A stretch of 35,576 nt of DNA from an uncultured Oscillospiraceae bacterium (GCA_934481445.1 CAKSPC010000028.1:1-35576); one strand, 5' to 3'. Positions 1 through 8,089 are shown, numbered from the stretch's first letter. The notes: a model not told the origin generated them from the sequence alone. Made by a program: numbers and translations.

Positions 1-1337
1 CCCGAAGCTACCGCGGGGTCTATCTTTATTTTCTTAAAGAACAGCGGAACGAGCGTTCCCACCGCGCTGGAAATAAACATCGCCAGCATAAGCGCCGCGC
101 CGATGCACGCGGAAACCGCAAACGAAAAACCTGCGTCATAGCCCTTTATCAGCATGATGTACAGCCCAACGAAGATGACCGAAAGCACCCCGAGGATAAG
201 TCCGCTGCAAAGTCCCACGCGCATTTCCTTTACAACGAGCTTCAGCTTCTTCATGAAAGTCAGATCCTCGTCGGTAAGCACGCGGATGGTCACCGCCAGC
301 GACTGCGTGCCGACGTTACCAGCCATGTCAAGTATAAGCGACTGGAACGCCATGATGAGCGTAAGCTGTGAAACTACCTTCTCGAACGCGCCGACCACGC
401 CGGAAACCACCATTCCCAGCACCAGAAGCACCAGCAGCCACGGCATACGCTTTTTAAGGCTTGCGTGAAGCGGCTCGGAAAGATCCTCCTCTGCGGTAAG
501 ACCACCGAGTTTTGCGTAGTCCTCGCCCATCTCGTCGTCAACGACTTCCAGCAGGCTGCGCAGGGTGATAACGCCCAGAATATCGTTGCTGCTGTCCAGC
601 ACGGGAATGCTGTCCTCGGAATAATTTTTCAGCCGCTCAATGCAGCTGTCTATGCTCTCGCTGCCGTATACATATGGGAAAGACGTCGTTACGAACTGCA
701 TTACGGGGGCGTTATTGTCCGCGGTGATAAGGTCGCGGAGATCCGCCGCGCCGTAGAAGCCGCCGTCCTTTGCGGTGACGAACAGTGTGGAGATGTTGTC
801 GTTCTCCTGCGCCTGAGAAACAAGCGCGTCCATCGCCTCTGCGGCGGTCATTTCAGAATTTATAACGATGTAGTTCGTGCTCATGCAGCTTCCGATCTCG
901 TCCTCGTCGAAGGACACGATAAGCTCCATTTTTCTTCTGAAATCGCCGTCCAGAAGCGCTATCACCTGCGTGCGCTTTTCCTTGGGAAGCTCCCGCAGGA
1001 TATCCGCCGCTGCGTCGCTTTCCATGCTGCCGATGAGCGCGACAGTCTTTCTGATATCAGTTTCGCCAAGATACTCTGCCGCCTTTTCCGACGGGATATA
1101 CTCGAAAACATCCGCAAGCTCCGCGGTTTCGAGTATGCGGAAAAGCTTTATTCTCTCGGGGGCTTCGAGCATCTCCGCTGCTTCGGCGATGTCGCTGTCG
1201 TGGTATCCGAGAAGCTTTTCATGCAGCATTTTCGGGGAGAGATCGCTTTTTACGAGCTGCGCGATCTCCGCTGTAAAATCGGGTCTGCCGACGGTTTCGG
1301 CAGTCTGTGCGGTAAGAATTTCCTTTTCATTGATCAT
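1..1337 (-). CDS. mgtE: MgtE magnesium transporter (3' end cut by window edge)
   Basis: I translated this from the minus strand. The start ATG at 1337 has GGCAGGG upstream. The 445 visible residues show the MgtE order: a cytoplasmic helical N domain (about residues 20-125, with repeated helical units such as LGYHDSDIAEAAEML), two CBS domains (about 130-255, including TLRSLLEVVDDEMGEDYAKL at the end of the second) and a membrane domain from about 275 (MPWLLVLLVLGMVVSGVVGA, then DMAGNVGTQSLAVTIR, the pore signature). MgtE is a homodimeric Mg2+ channel/transporter in the cytoplasmic membrane, gated by Mg2+ binding to the N and CBS domains. The family is about 450 residues, so only the last membrane segment is missing off the left edge. 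It has its own consensus promoter and a leader of about 225 nt, which suggests metal-responsive control. Confidence 0.93.
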   Translation of the reverse strand, partial: MINEKEILTAQTAETVGRPDFTAEIAQLVKSDLSPKMLHEKLLGYHDSDIAEAAEMLEAPERIKLFRILETAELADVFEYIPSEKAAEYLGETDIRKTVALIGSMESDAAADILRELPKEKRTQVIALLDGDFRRKMELIVSFDEDEIGSCMSTNYIVINSEMTAAEAMDALVSQAQENDNISTLFVTAKDGGFYGAADLRDLITADNNAPVMQFVTTSFPYVYGSESIDSCIERLKNYSEDSIPVLDSSNDILGVITLRSLLEVVDDEMGEDYAKLGGLTAEEDLSEPLHASLKKRMPWLLVLLVLGMVVSGVVGAFEKVVSQLTLIMAFQSLILDMAGNVGTQSLAVTIRVLTDEDLTFMKKLKLVVKEMRVGLCSGLILGVLSVIFVGLYIMLIKGYDAGFSFAVSACIGAALMLAMFISSAVGTLVPLFFKKIKIDPAVAS

Positions 1338-1563
1338 AGCATGACCCTGCCTTTCAATTAAAAATTTCGCTGCAATCCTAATTGAAAGTGAAGCCGGGCA
1401 TGGTATGGCACCCGTATTTAATTATATATTCCGCGCTTTATTCCGCGCAGAAAAACAGGCGGCAGAGTGTGCCGTCCGTTATGCGGGCGTCATGCCGTTT
1501 TCGCCCGATACTGTCACTGTTGTTCACTCTGCTCACCTCGCATTATTATTCTGAATTTGCAAC
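1338..1563 (-). promoter_or_regulatory. Structured 5' leader of mgtE, candidate Mg2+-responsive element
   Basis: The leader between the promoter and mgtE has no credible ORF and is rich in inverted repeats. GCAGAGTG (about 1529-1522) pairs with CACTCTGC (about 1471-1464), enclosing a GGGCG/CGCCC hairpin with GAAAACGGCATGACGCC in it. Its start, GCGAGGTGAG, resembles the GTTAGGTGAG opening of the M-box (ykoK) Mg2+ riboswitch, and a GACGCC element follows as in the M-box. The diagnostic GCTAAAGC-type 3' segment is not seen, so assignment to that family is only a possibility. Control of mgtE by Mg2+ riboswitches is well known in Firmicutes; its operation here is inferred. Confidence 0.4.
1351..1388 (-). 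promoter_or_regulatory. 10-bp hairpin next to the mgtE ribosome binding site
   Basis: A perfect 10-bp inverted repeat (CTTTCAATTA at 1388-1379, TAATTGAAAG at 1360-1351, 18-nt loop) ends immediately before the GCAGGG ribosome-binding region of mgtE. It is not followed by a T-run, so control of translation start fits better than termination. Confidence 0.5.
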
Positions 1564-1569
1564 GGTGGT

Positions 1570-1598
1570 ATTATAACACATTGATTTCGTTTTGTCAA
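1570..1598 (-). promoter_or_regulatory. sigma-A promoter of mgtE
   Basis: On the minus strand TTGACA (1598-1593) and TATAAT (1575-1570) are separated by exactly 17 nt, a full consensus match. Predicted initiation near 1563 leaves a leader of about 225 nt before the mgtE start. Confidence 0.85.
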
Positions 1599-1717
1599 CA
1601 AAAAGATCGACATTTGACCGACATTTCACGAAAATTACACATAGCGTTTACGGAGCGGGGAGAATGCGGCGCAAAAAAAGCGACGGGAAACATAAGCTTT
1701 CCGCCGCGATTTTTAAT

Positions 1718-1765
1718 TTATACCTTTGCTTCCTCTGCTGCACGAACTTCTCTAAAATGCCATGC
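1718..1765 (-). pseudogene. Remnant of a second galE (C-terminal 15 codons)
   Basis: The minus strand here reads AWHFREVRAAEEAKV followed by TAA. The C-terminus of the intact neighbouring galE is AWHFRQVRAAEEAKV followed by TAA. Most nucleotide differences are synonymous third-position changes (CAC/CAT, TTC/TTT, GCG/GCA, AAA/AAG, GTT/GTA), with one Q-to-E replacement. Similarity stops upstream, where an in-frame stop occurs near 1802 and no start codon exists. The pattern suggests the tail of an old, once functional galE paralogue that has otherwise been deleted. Confidence 0.72.
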
Positions 1766-1801
1766 GGAGCGGTTTGAGCTTTTCGGTATTTCCGCAGGAA
1801 A

Positions 1802-1826
1802 TCAAAATCCCTTTAGGGGATTTTGA
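1802..1826 (-). terminator. Terminator downstream of galE
   Basis: A 10-bp perfect stem TCAAAATCCC/GGGATTTTGA with a 5-nt loop lies about 40 nt past the galE stop. In the galE direction TTTCC follows it. A second small GC hairpin (CCC/GGG) lies at about 1840-1856. Confidence 0.6.
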
Positions 1827-1867
1827 GAAAAACTCTACCCGACGCCCCTCGGGGAGCAGTAACAAAT

Positions 1868-2887
1868 TTAAACTTTTGCTTCCTCCGCTGCACGAACCTG
1901 TCTGAAGTGCCATGCGTCGCGGCACATTTCTTCAATACCCAGTTCTGCTTTCCAGCCGAGTTCCTTTTCAGCCAGCGACGGATCCGAATAAGTCGTCGCT
2001 GCGTCGCCGGGGCGGCGTGCGCCGATGGTGTATCCGAGGTCAATGCCGTTTACGCGCTGGAATGTGTCGAGTATCTCCTTTACGGAATAGCCCTTGCCAG
2101 TGCCGAGATTATATGCGGGGCAGCCGCCGTCCAGCTTGCGAGCCTTTCTTACAGCCGCAACATGACCCTTTGCAAGGTCGACAACGTGGATATAATCCCT
2201 TACGCAGCTTCCGTCGGGGGTGGGATAATCATCGCCCGCTACCTCAAGCTTGTCGCGCTTGCCGGACGCCTTGTCGAGTACGATGGGCATAAGGTTGTTC
2301 GGGATTCCGTTGGGATCCTCTCCGATAAGACCGCTGCTGTGCGCGCCGACAGGGTTGAAATAACGCAGGAGTATCATAGTCCACGTCTTGTCTGCGTTGT
2401 ACATCTCGCGGCAGAGATTTTCGATGATGAGCTTTGTGCTGCCGTAAGGATTGATTGCCGAAAGCGGGAAATCTTCCTTTACGGGAACAGTTTCGGGGAT
2501 GCCGTAAACCGTCGCGGAGGAGCTGAACACGAACTTTATGCAGCCGTATTTCTTCATCGTTTCAAGGATGTTGAACGTTCCACGCAGATTGTTGGAATAA
2601 TACATCAGCGGCTTGGATACGCTCTCGGGAACGCACTTGTAGCCCGCAAAGTGTATCACCTGCTCTATATCGTTTTCTGCAAATATTCTGTCCACCGCTG
2701 CGATGTCCAGCATATCCGCTTCATAGAATTTGAAATCCTTACCGGTTATCTTTCTGATACCGTCCAGCGCCATGGAATTGGAGTTATAGAAATTATCCAT
2801 AACAACGATCTCTTCGCCTGCATTAAGAAGCTCCACGCAGGTATGAGAACCGATGAATCCCGCGCCGCCCGTTACTAAAATAGCCAT
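1868..2887 (-). CDS. galE: UDP-glucose 4-epimerase
   Basis: Extended short-chain dehydrogenase fold of 339 residues, the usual GalE length. The NAD-binding GGAGFIGSHT motif is at the N-terminus, FVFSSSATVYG carries the catalytic Ser/Thr, and the catalytic YxxxK lies in NPYGSTKLIIE. YNLGTGKGYSV and the closing RRPGD region are also typical. It interconverts UDP-glucose and UDP-galactose in the cytoplasm (Leloir pathway and supply for cell-surface glycans). I chose the ATG at 2887 because GGAGGG precedes it and MAILVTGGAGFIGSH is the canonical start; a longer frame exists upstream but has no conserved sequence. It is transcribed alone from a consensus promoter. A decayed partial copy lies just downstream. 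Confidence 0.97.
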   Translation of the reverse strand: MAILVTGGAGFIGSHTCVELLNAGEEIVVMDNFYNSNSMALDGIRKITGKDFKFYEADMLDIAAVDRIFAENDIEQVIHFAGYKCVPESVSKPLMYYSNNLRGTFNILETMKKYGCIKFVFSSSATVYGIPETVPVKEDFPLSAINPYGSTKLIIENLCREMYNADKTWTMILLRYFNPVGAHSSGLIGEDPNGIPNNLMPIVLDKASGKRDKLEVAGDDYPTPDGSCVRDYIHVVDLAKGHVAAVRKARKLDGGCPAYNLGTGKGYSVKEILDTFQRVNGIDLGYTIGARRPGDAATTYSDPSLAEKELGWKAELGIEEMCRDAWHFRQVRAAEEAKV

Positions 2888-2945
2888 ATCAATGACCCTC
2901 CGAAAACATACTTCGGCCGGCAAAACAACACGACCGCATAATAAT

Positions 2946-2974
2946 ATTATACTCCTTTTTTCGCCGCGTGTCAA
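2946..2974 (-). promoter_or_regulatory. sigma-A promoter of galE
   Basis: TTGACA (2974-2969) and TATAAT (2951-2946) on the minus strand, 17-nt spacer. A leader of about 50 nt precedes the GGAGGG ribosome binding site. Confidence 0.85.
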
Positions 2975-3004
2975 TCACCCGTGGTATGTTTTTTAGTCGG
3001 GATG

Positions 3005-5101
3005 CTATTTTTCAAGGCGAATAAATTCGCTTCCCGCCGATATCTTACCGCTTTCGAGCACCTTTAACTCCGACCAGTCCTCCGTGTTACAGATTATCAT
3101 CGGGGTTACAAGGCTGTATCCCGCCTCGCGCACCGCCTTCATATCAAAGGATATCAGCATATCGCCGCGGTCCACCCGCTGCCCCTCTGAAACGTGCGGC
3201 TTGAAATATCCCTCGCCGAGCTTCACCGTGTCAATTCCGATGTGCAGAAGCACCTCCGCACCATCGTCCGTTTCCAGCGTTACCGCGTGTCCCGTGCCGA
3301 ATACCTGCGCGACCTTTCCGGCACAGGGGGAATACAGCTTGCCCTCGGCGGGGTCTATCGCTGCGCCGTCGCCGAGCACCTTCTGCGAAAACGCTTCGTC
3401 GTTCACTTCTTCCAGCGGTACCATTGTTCCGTTCATGTGGGCATACAGCGTTGTTGTCCGCAGTGCCCTGTCTATCTCTGCAGCCTCCGCAAGCTCGTTC
3501 TTTTCCGTGCCCGCAGGAGGAATATCGTTGTGGTCGTCGCGGGATGTCCTCATATATTCATCAAGGTCGGATTTTATCACCGAAACCTGCGGGCCGTATA
3601 TGACCTGCACGCCGTTTCCCCTGCGAATGACCCCCGAAGCGCCGCTCTGCTTCAATATGCTGTCGTTGACAGGGTCGGGATCCTTCACCGTTACACGGAG
3701 CCTTGTAGCGCAGCAGTCGATATCCGTAATATTGTCCCTGCCGCCAAGCCCCCGCAGTATCAGAGCGCTGACGCCGCCCTTTTTCGGCATATCAGCGCGG
3801 GTGTAGAGCTTCGTTTCCTCGTTGTCCGCTTCCCTGCCGGGGGTTTTGAGGTTCAGCTTTGTTATCATGAAATAGAATGCGAAATAGTATATCACCGCAT
3901 ATATCAGCCCGACAATAACTATCCATATCCAGTTGGTTTTCGCGTTTCCCTGAAGCACGCCGAACAGCACAAGGTCTATCGCGCCGCCCGAAAACGTCAT
4001 ACCTACGCCGACATTCAGTATATGCATCAGCATATACGACAGCCCCGCAAGCACGCAGTGAACGCCGTACATCAGCGGCGCCACAAACAGGAACGTAAAT
4101 TCCAGCGGCTCCGTGATGCCTGTTATCGCAGAGGTGAGCGCCGCGGACAGCAGCAGGCCGCCAACTGCCTTTTTCTTTTCGGGTCGAGCCGCACGGTACA
4201 TCGCATATGCCGCCGCAGGAAGTCCGAAGATCATAAACGGGAATTTGCCCGCCATGAACCTTGTCGCCGAGGAGGAAAAATGCTCCGTCGAGCGGGAAGC
4301 AAGCTCCGCAAAGAAAATGTTCTGCGCGCCCGTTACGACCGTTCCGTCTATCACCATTGAGCCGCCGAGCTCCGTCTGCCAGAACGGCATATAAAATACA
4401 TGGTGAAGCCCGAACGGTATCAGCGCACGCTCGATTATGCCGTATATCCATGTCCCCGCATAGCCCGAATTGAGCACCAGCGTGCCGAGCGCGGATATTC
4501 CCCGCTGAATGACAGGCCACACAAAGAACATCAGCACGCCCACGCCTAGGAACACCACGCTGCAAATTATCGGTACAAACCTTGTCCCGCCGAAAAACGA
4601 GAGCACCTGCGGCAGGCGGATATTGTAGAACCTGTTATGGAGCGCCGCGGTGCCAAGCCCTACGATAATGCCGCCGAAAACGCCCATTTGCAGCGTTGTT
4701 ATGCCAAGCACTGTGGTCGTGGAATTTGCGGGCATGGCGGCGATACCGCCGCCGGCGGTTATCAGCGCTGATATCGCGGTGTTCATTATAAGAAACGCTA
4801 TCGCGCCGGAAAGCGCCGCGACCTCTTTTTCCTGCTTCGCCATACCTATGGCAACGCCCATCGCAAACAGCAGCGCAAGGTTATCGAACACAACGCTTCC
4901 CGTTTTGCTCATGATATCAAGGATGGTGTATAGCACGCCGCCCTCTGTGATTATATTTGTAAGGTGATATGTTTCCAGCGTAGTTGGATTTGTAAACGAG
5001 CTGCCTATCCCCAACAGAAGCCCCGCCGCAGGCAGCAGCGCTATCGGCAGCATGAACGACCTGCCCACACGCTGGAGAACTCCGAAAACCTTGTCTTTCA
5101 T
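3005..5101 (-). CDS. ptsG: Glucose-family PTS permease, EIICBA fusion
   Basis: A 698-residue membrane phosphotransferase protein with domain order IIC-IIB-IIA. IIC spans about residues 1-420 and has the signature GITEPLEF at 328-335. IIB has its phosphorylated cysteine in DCCATRLRV (Cys464, with Cys463 beside it). IIA has the active-site histidine in VLLHIGIDTV (His620) and a second histidine in GTGHAVTLE (His605). It imports and phosphorylates a hexose using phosphate from HPr. Length and architecture match Gram-positive PtsG, but the NLKTPGRE linker and SGGAIDLVLFGV are also shared with NagE and MalX relatives, so glucose is likely but not proven against N-acetylglucosamine or maltose. The start at 5101 follows GGAGGAAC. 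A TetR regulator is directly upstream. The leader folds over the ribosome binding site. Confidence 0.9.
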   Translation of the reverse strand: MKDKVFGVLQRVGRSFMLPIALLPAAGLLLGIGSSFTNPTTLETYHLTNIITEGGVLYTILDIMSKTGSVVFDNLALLFAMGVAIGMAKQEKEVAALSGAIAFLIMNTAISALITAGGGIAAMPANSTTTVLGITTLQMGVFGGIIVGLGTAALHNRFYNIRLPQVLSFFGGTRFVPIICSVVFLGVGVLMFFVWPVIQRGISALGTLVLNSGYAGTWIYGIIERALIPFGLHHVFYMPFWQTELGGSMVIDGTVVTGAQNIFFAELASRSTEHFSSSATRFMAGKFPFMIFGLPAAAYAMYRAARPEKKKAVGGLLLSAALTSAITGITEPLEFTFLFVAPLMYGVHCVLAGLSYMLMHILNVGVGMTFSGGAIDLVLFGVLQGNAKTNWIWIVIVGLIYAVIYYFAFYFMITKLNLKTPGREADNEETKLYTRADMPKKGGVSALILRGLGGRDNITDIDCCATRLRVTVKDPDPVNDSILKQSGASGVIRRGNGVQVIYGPQVSVIKSDLDEYMRTSRDDHNDIPPAGTEKNELAEAAEIDRALRTTTLYAHMNGTMVPLEEVNDEAFSQKVLGDGAAIDPAEGKLYSPCAGKVAQVFGTGHAVTLETDDGAEVLLHIGIDTVKLGEGYFKPHVSEGQRVDRGDMLISFDMKAVREAGYSLVTPMIICNTEDWSELKVLESGKISAGSEFIRLEK

Positions 5102-5108
5102 TATGTTC

Positions 5109-5163
5109 CTCCGTTTTCCGCCGACAAGCGGCGTTTTTTAACTATATTCCGCAGAAAACGGAG
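5109..5163 (-). promoter_or_regulatory. Inverted repeat covering the PTS gene ribosome binding site
   Basis: A 10-bp perfect inverted repeat (CTCCGTTTTC at 5109-5118, GAAAACGGAG at 5154-5163) encloses a second hairpin (CGCCG/CGGCG at 5119-5133). In the transcript the 3' arm contains the GGAG of the Shine-Dalgarno (GGAGGA, 5112-5107). Folding would therefore hide the ribosome binding site. Confidence 0.6.
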
Positions 5164-5205
5164 AAATTATTCACTTTTTAACCGCAAAATGCGGCTCGGA
5201 AGCAC

Positions 5206-5234
5206 AAAAAACGGCGCCTGCCAGGCAGACGCCG
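5206..5234 (-). terminator. Terminator of the TetR gene
   Basis: GC-rich stem CGGCG-T-CTGC / GCAG-G-CGCCG followed on the minus strand by TTTTTT, 13 nt past the tetR-family stop codon. It separates the regulator from the PTS gene. Confidence 0.8.
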
Positions 5235-5246
5235 CATTATATTCAA

Positions 5247-5849
5247 TTACTTTATCTCCGCCGCGACTTTCTGCGCATTCTTTGCGCAAAGTCCGACCAT
5301 CGCCGCCGCAAGCTGCGCGTGGCGCTCTATCGGCATATCGCCGGGTTTGTTGTGCCACTCGAGATATGTATTGAAAAATCCCCCTACGATAAACGCGGAA
5401 ACCACCGCCGCGTCGCTTCCCGGTTTGTGCGAAAGCGAGCCGACAAGGCTGTCCGCCGATATCTTGATGACATTCTTCAGCCTTGACATCAGCATACCGC
5501 GCATATCCACGCGCACAAGATGGAAATAATAATCGAAATCCACCGTTATCAGTCTGTCAAGCCCGAGAAACAGATTATATGTGCTGGTTTCAAACTCGTT
5601 TTCGTCGAATTTGTCCACAAGCTCCTTCAGAGCCGCCACAAGATCCCCCTCTATCTCATTGAGAATATCCGTGAGATTGCGGTAATGTGTGTAGAATGTG
5701 CGGCGGTTGACGTTAGCCTCTGCGGTGAGCTCGCTTATGGTTATCGCCGATATGTCCTTGTTTTCCATTATTTTGAAAAGAGCTGCCTTAATAGCCTTTT
5801 TTGTGCGGATTACTCGTTTATCCGAATCGTGACGCGCAGTATTTGACAT
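5247..5849 (-). CDS. TetR/AcrR-family transcriptional regulator
   Basis: A 200-residue protein with an N-terminal TetR helix-turn-helix (about residues 12-60): TKKAIKAALFKIMENKD, then ISELTAEANVNRRTFYTHY, which is the recognition helix plus the FYxHY signature. A helical ligand-binding and dimerisation domain follows (about 65-200). TetR proteins usually repress neighbouring genes until a ligand binds. The start at 5849 follows AAAGGAAAC. The gene has its own promoter and strong terminator. The adjacent PTS gene and the aldo/keto reductase are possible targets, but no operator was proven. A GTGCAC-centred palindrome at 5900-5909, just after the -10 box, is a candidate autoregulatory operator. 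Ligand unknown. Confidence 0.88.
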   Translation of the reverse strand: MSNTARHDSDKRVIRTKKAIKAALFKIMENKDISAITISELTAEANVNRRTFYTHYRNLTDILNEIEGDLVAALKELVDKFDENEFETSTYNLFLGLDRLITVDFDYYFHLVRVDMRGMLMSRLKNVIKISADSLVGSLSHKPGSDAAVVSAFIVGGFFNTYLEWHNKPGDMPIERHAQLAAAMVGLCAKNAQKVAAEIK

Positions 5850-5922
5850 ATAAAGTGTTTCCTTTCGTTAATTCATTAATTTCAGTATAATTGTGTTTTA
5901 GTGCACACTTGAGAATAGTAAT

Positions 5923-5951
5923 ATTATATAATATTTTTACAGAAAAGTCAA
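5923..5951 (-). promoter_or_regulatory. sigma-A promoter of the TetR gene
   Basis: TTGACT (5951-5946), 17-nt spacer, TATAAT (5928-5923) on the minus strand. A partial palindrome AGTGCACACT at 5900-5909 lies just downstream, where a repressor could act. Confidence 0.78.
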
Positions 5952-5991
5952 GTGCCGTTGAACAAAAATCACGGGATTTTCACATAAGATA

Positions 5992-6021
5992 ATAAAAAAG
6001 CACCCCATATAGGGTGCTTTT
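5992..6021 (-). terminator. Terminator of the aldo/keto reductase gene
   Basis: A 10-bp perfect stem AAAAGCACCC/GGGTGCTTTT with a 6-nt loop and a following T-rich tract on the minus strand, five nt past the stop codon at 6026. Confidence 0.88.
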
Positions 6022-6025
6022 GATT

Positions 6026-7021
6026 TTACTCTGCAAGTATCTTCTCGATCGCCGCAAGTTCTTCCTCCGAAAAATCGAGGTGCTGGATGCACGCGGCGTT
6101 TTCGGTTATCTGCTCGGGGCGGCTAGCGCCTATCAGCACGGTTGCCACCGCCTTGTTATGCAGCACCCACGAAAGCGCCATCTGCGACAGCGACTGCCCG
6201 CGGGACGCAGCGATATCATTCAGCCTATTAAGCCGCGCTACCATTTTCTCTGTAAGCTGGTTTCCTATCCACGTTGCGCCCCTGCCTACCCTTGAATCCT
6301 CGGGGATACCGTTTAGGTACCTGTTCGTGAGGAAGCCCTGATAAAGCGGCGAGAACACCGCAAGGCCTATGCCGCTCTCCTCGGCATAGCGGTCAAGACC
6401 GTCGTCCTCTATCCAGCGGTTGAGCATGGAATATGACGGCTGGTTGATTATGAACGGGGTTTTCAGCTCCGCAAAAATGCGGCTTATCTCCTCGGTCTGC
6501 GCAGCGTTGTAGTTGGAAATGCCGACGTACAGCGCCTTTCCCTGCCGCACCGCATTGTCCAGCGCCAGCGCGGTTTCCTCGAGCGGGGTGTTCGGATCGA
6601 AAATGTGGTGATAGTAAATATCCACATAATCGAGCTTCATGCGTTTAAGGCTCTGATCAAGGGAGGCTGTGAGGTACTTGCGTGAGCCGTTTCTGTCGCC
6701 GTAGGGACCCGGCCACATCTCATACCCTGCCTTGGTGGAAATGCAGAGTTCATCGCGGTATTCCCGCATTCCCCTGTCAAGTATCCTGCCAAAATTCTCC
6801 TCGGCGCTGCCGTTATAGGGATGGCCGTAATTGTTCGCAAGATCGAAATGGGTTATGCCGAGGTCAAAGGCAGTATGCACCATGTTTTCCATGTTTGCAA
6901 AGCAGCCGCCGTGCCCGAAGTTCTGCCAGAGCCCCAGCGAAACCGCAGGAAGCTTCAGACCGCTCTTTCCGACGCGGTTATATACCATTGTATCGTATCT
7001 TTTTTCGTTTGGTGAGTACAT
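6026..7021 (-). CDS. Aldo/keto reductase (YghZ/GpiR-like)
   Basis: A 331-residue NADPH-dependent aldo/keto reductase of the Kv-beta/YghZ (AKR14-like) branch. The catalytic tetrad is visible as Asp60 and Tyr65 in FDLANNYG, Lys97 in STKAGY and His138/139 in DIYYHH. The GISNYNAAQ strand and the C-terminal VLIGASRPEQITEN nucleotide-binding segment are typical. Known relatives reduce L-glyceraldehyde 3-phosphate and methylglyoxal; the substrate here is inferred only. The start at 7021 follows GGAGCG; an internal Met at residue 12 is less well supported. It lies 9 nt after the mannanase stop, so the two are probably cotranscribed, and it carries its own terminator. Confidence 0.92.
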   Translation of the reverse strand: MYSPNEKRYDTMVYNRVGKSGLKLPAVSLGLWQNFGHGGCFANMENMVHTAFDLGITHFDLANNYGHPYNGSAEENFGRILDRGMREYRDELCISTKAGYEMWPGPYGDRNGSRKYLTASLDQSLKRMKLDYVDIYYHHIFDPNTPLEETALALDNAVRQGKALYVGISNYNAAQTEEISRIFAELKTPFIINQPSYSMLNRWIEDDGLDRYAEESGIGLAVFSPLYQGFLTNRYLNGIPEDSRVGRGATWIGNQLTEKMVARLNRLNDIAASRGQSLSQMALSWVLHNKAVATVLIGASRPEQITENAACIQHLDFSEEELAAIEKILAE

Positions 7022-7030
7022 ATTCGCTCC

Positions 7031-8089
7031 TTATTCAAAAATGCTGCATATCTTCGATGTTTTGGCTATGCCGTTTTCGCCATTTATAAGCTTCTCGCCC
7101 CAGTCGGCGGAAAGCACCGAGCCGTCCCACTCATTTGCAATGTCGAGATATTCAACACCGCCGCCGTTGCCCTTCCAGCTCCAGCCGAGGTAGCCGATGT
7201 TGTTTTCGGTGCAGTATTCCATGATGTAATCTTCATCAACGTCGCCGTCGGAATGGGTATAGCCGAATTCCCCGACGATAACGCACAGCCCCTTATCGGT
7301 GACGCCGGTAAGATTGCGCTTTATGGAAGCCTTGTTCTTTCCCGCGGAGCCGTACATATGTATTGAGAACATAGTATTAGCATCGGGGTCCGCCGCGAAA
7401 ACTTCCTCGCCGTAGTCCGCGATGCTCTGGCCATACTGTCCCCAGCCCGCCGCGTCTACGAGTATCGTGTTCTTTATTCCCGCTTCGCGCAGCTTGGGTA
7501 TTGCGGAAACATAGCCGTCGCGCCATACCTCGCTCTCCCACTTGCCGACCCATTCGTTGGCAATGTTAAGGATTACATTCGTTTCGTTTCCGATGAGTGC
7601 GTCCTTTACATCTATCCAGTAATCTACGGTGTTTTCGAGCAGTGAGATATCGTCCTTGCCGGTTATGTCGTGTACCTCAAGTATCGCGATCATTTTCAGC
7701 TCTTTGCACTTTTCAACGATGGCTTTCAGCGTATCCGCGCTGTCGCGGTTGTACTGCTGACCATCGCCGCATACGATACGGACGGTGTTTGCGCCTGTGG
7801 CGGCAATTGCCTCCAGCGCTACATCATCCTCTGCCGCGAACCAGCTGTGCGGATGATTTATCCCGCGCATTACGAACTCATTTCCGTTTGCGTCAAGAAG
7901 CCTTGTCCCATCCACGGTGAAACCCGCGGAAGCCATGGGTTCGTTCTCGTGGATGTCGTTATCCGTCTGTTCCGTCTGCGAAATAGAGGAAGCTGTGCTG
8001 TCCACTGTGGATGTGCTGCTGCCATTCTGATTTGTACAGCCGGTCAGCATAACGATGAGCGAAAGCAGCAGTGCCGCTATTTTTTCCAT
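7031..8089 (-). CDS. Lipoprotein endo-beta-1,4-mannanase (GH5, subfamily 8-like)
   Basis: A 352-residue exported glycoside hydrolase. A short signal peptide ends in lipobox LTGC (Cys18), then a Ser/Thr/Glu-rich linker to about residue 55, then a complete GH5 barrel. The MRGINHPHSW entry, TGANTVRIV, LEVHDITG, catalytic acid/base Glu179 in NIANEW, AAGWGQYG, FSIHMYGSAG and nucleophile Glu274 in IVGEFG closely match alkaliphilic Bacillus GH5_8 mannanases. It should cleave beta-mannan or glucomannan at the outer face of the membrane. No carbohydrate-binding or dockerin module is present, so it acts as a membrane-tethered enzyme. It lies between the diguanylate cyclase (13 nt upstream) and the aldo/keto reductase, in a probable three-gene transcript. 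Confidence 0.93.
   Translation of the reverse strand: MEKIAALLLSLIVMLTGCTNQNGSSTSTVDSTASSISQTEQTDNDIHENEPMASAGFTVDGTRLLDANGNEFVMRGINHPHSWFAAEDDVALEAIAATGANTVRIVCGDGQQYNRDSADTLKAIVEKCKELKMIAILEVHDITGKDDISLLENTVDYWIDVKDALIGNETNVILNIANEWVGKWESEVWRDGYVSAIPKLREAGIKNTILVDAAGWGQYGQSIADYGEEVFAADPDANTMFSIHMYGSAGKNKASIKRNLTGVTDKGLCVIVGEFGYTHSDGDVDEDYIMEYCTENNIGYLGWSWKGNGGGVEYLDIANEWDGSVLSADWGEKLINGENGIAKTSKICSIFE

Noticed and set aside
465..1361. Long plus-strand open frame over mgtE
   Set aside because: It is antisense to the clear MgtE reading frame, has no recognisable domain and arises from GC-rich codon bias. The same applies to the other long antisense frames over galE, ptsG, ackA, ftsH, rnj and clpC.
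1338..1563. Firm assignment of the mgtE leader as an M-box riboswitch
   Set aside because: Only the opening AGGTGAG and a GACGCC element agree. The canonical 3' core was not found by eye, so only a tentative regulatory leader is reported.
3005..5101. Naming the PTS permease NagE
   Set aside because: The fusion order and some motifs fit NagE too, but length and several IIC segments are at least as close to PtsG, and no nagA/nagB is nearby. Substrate left open.
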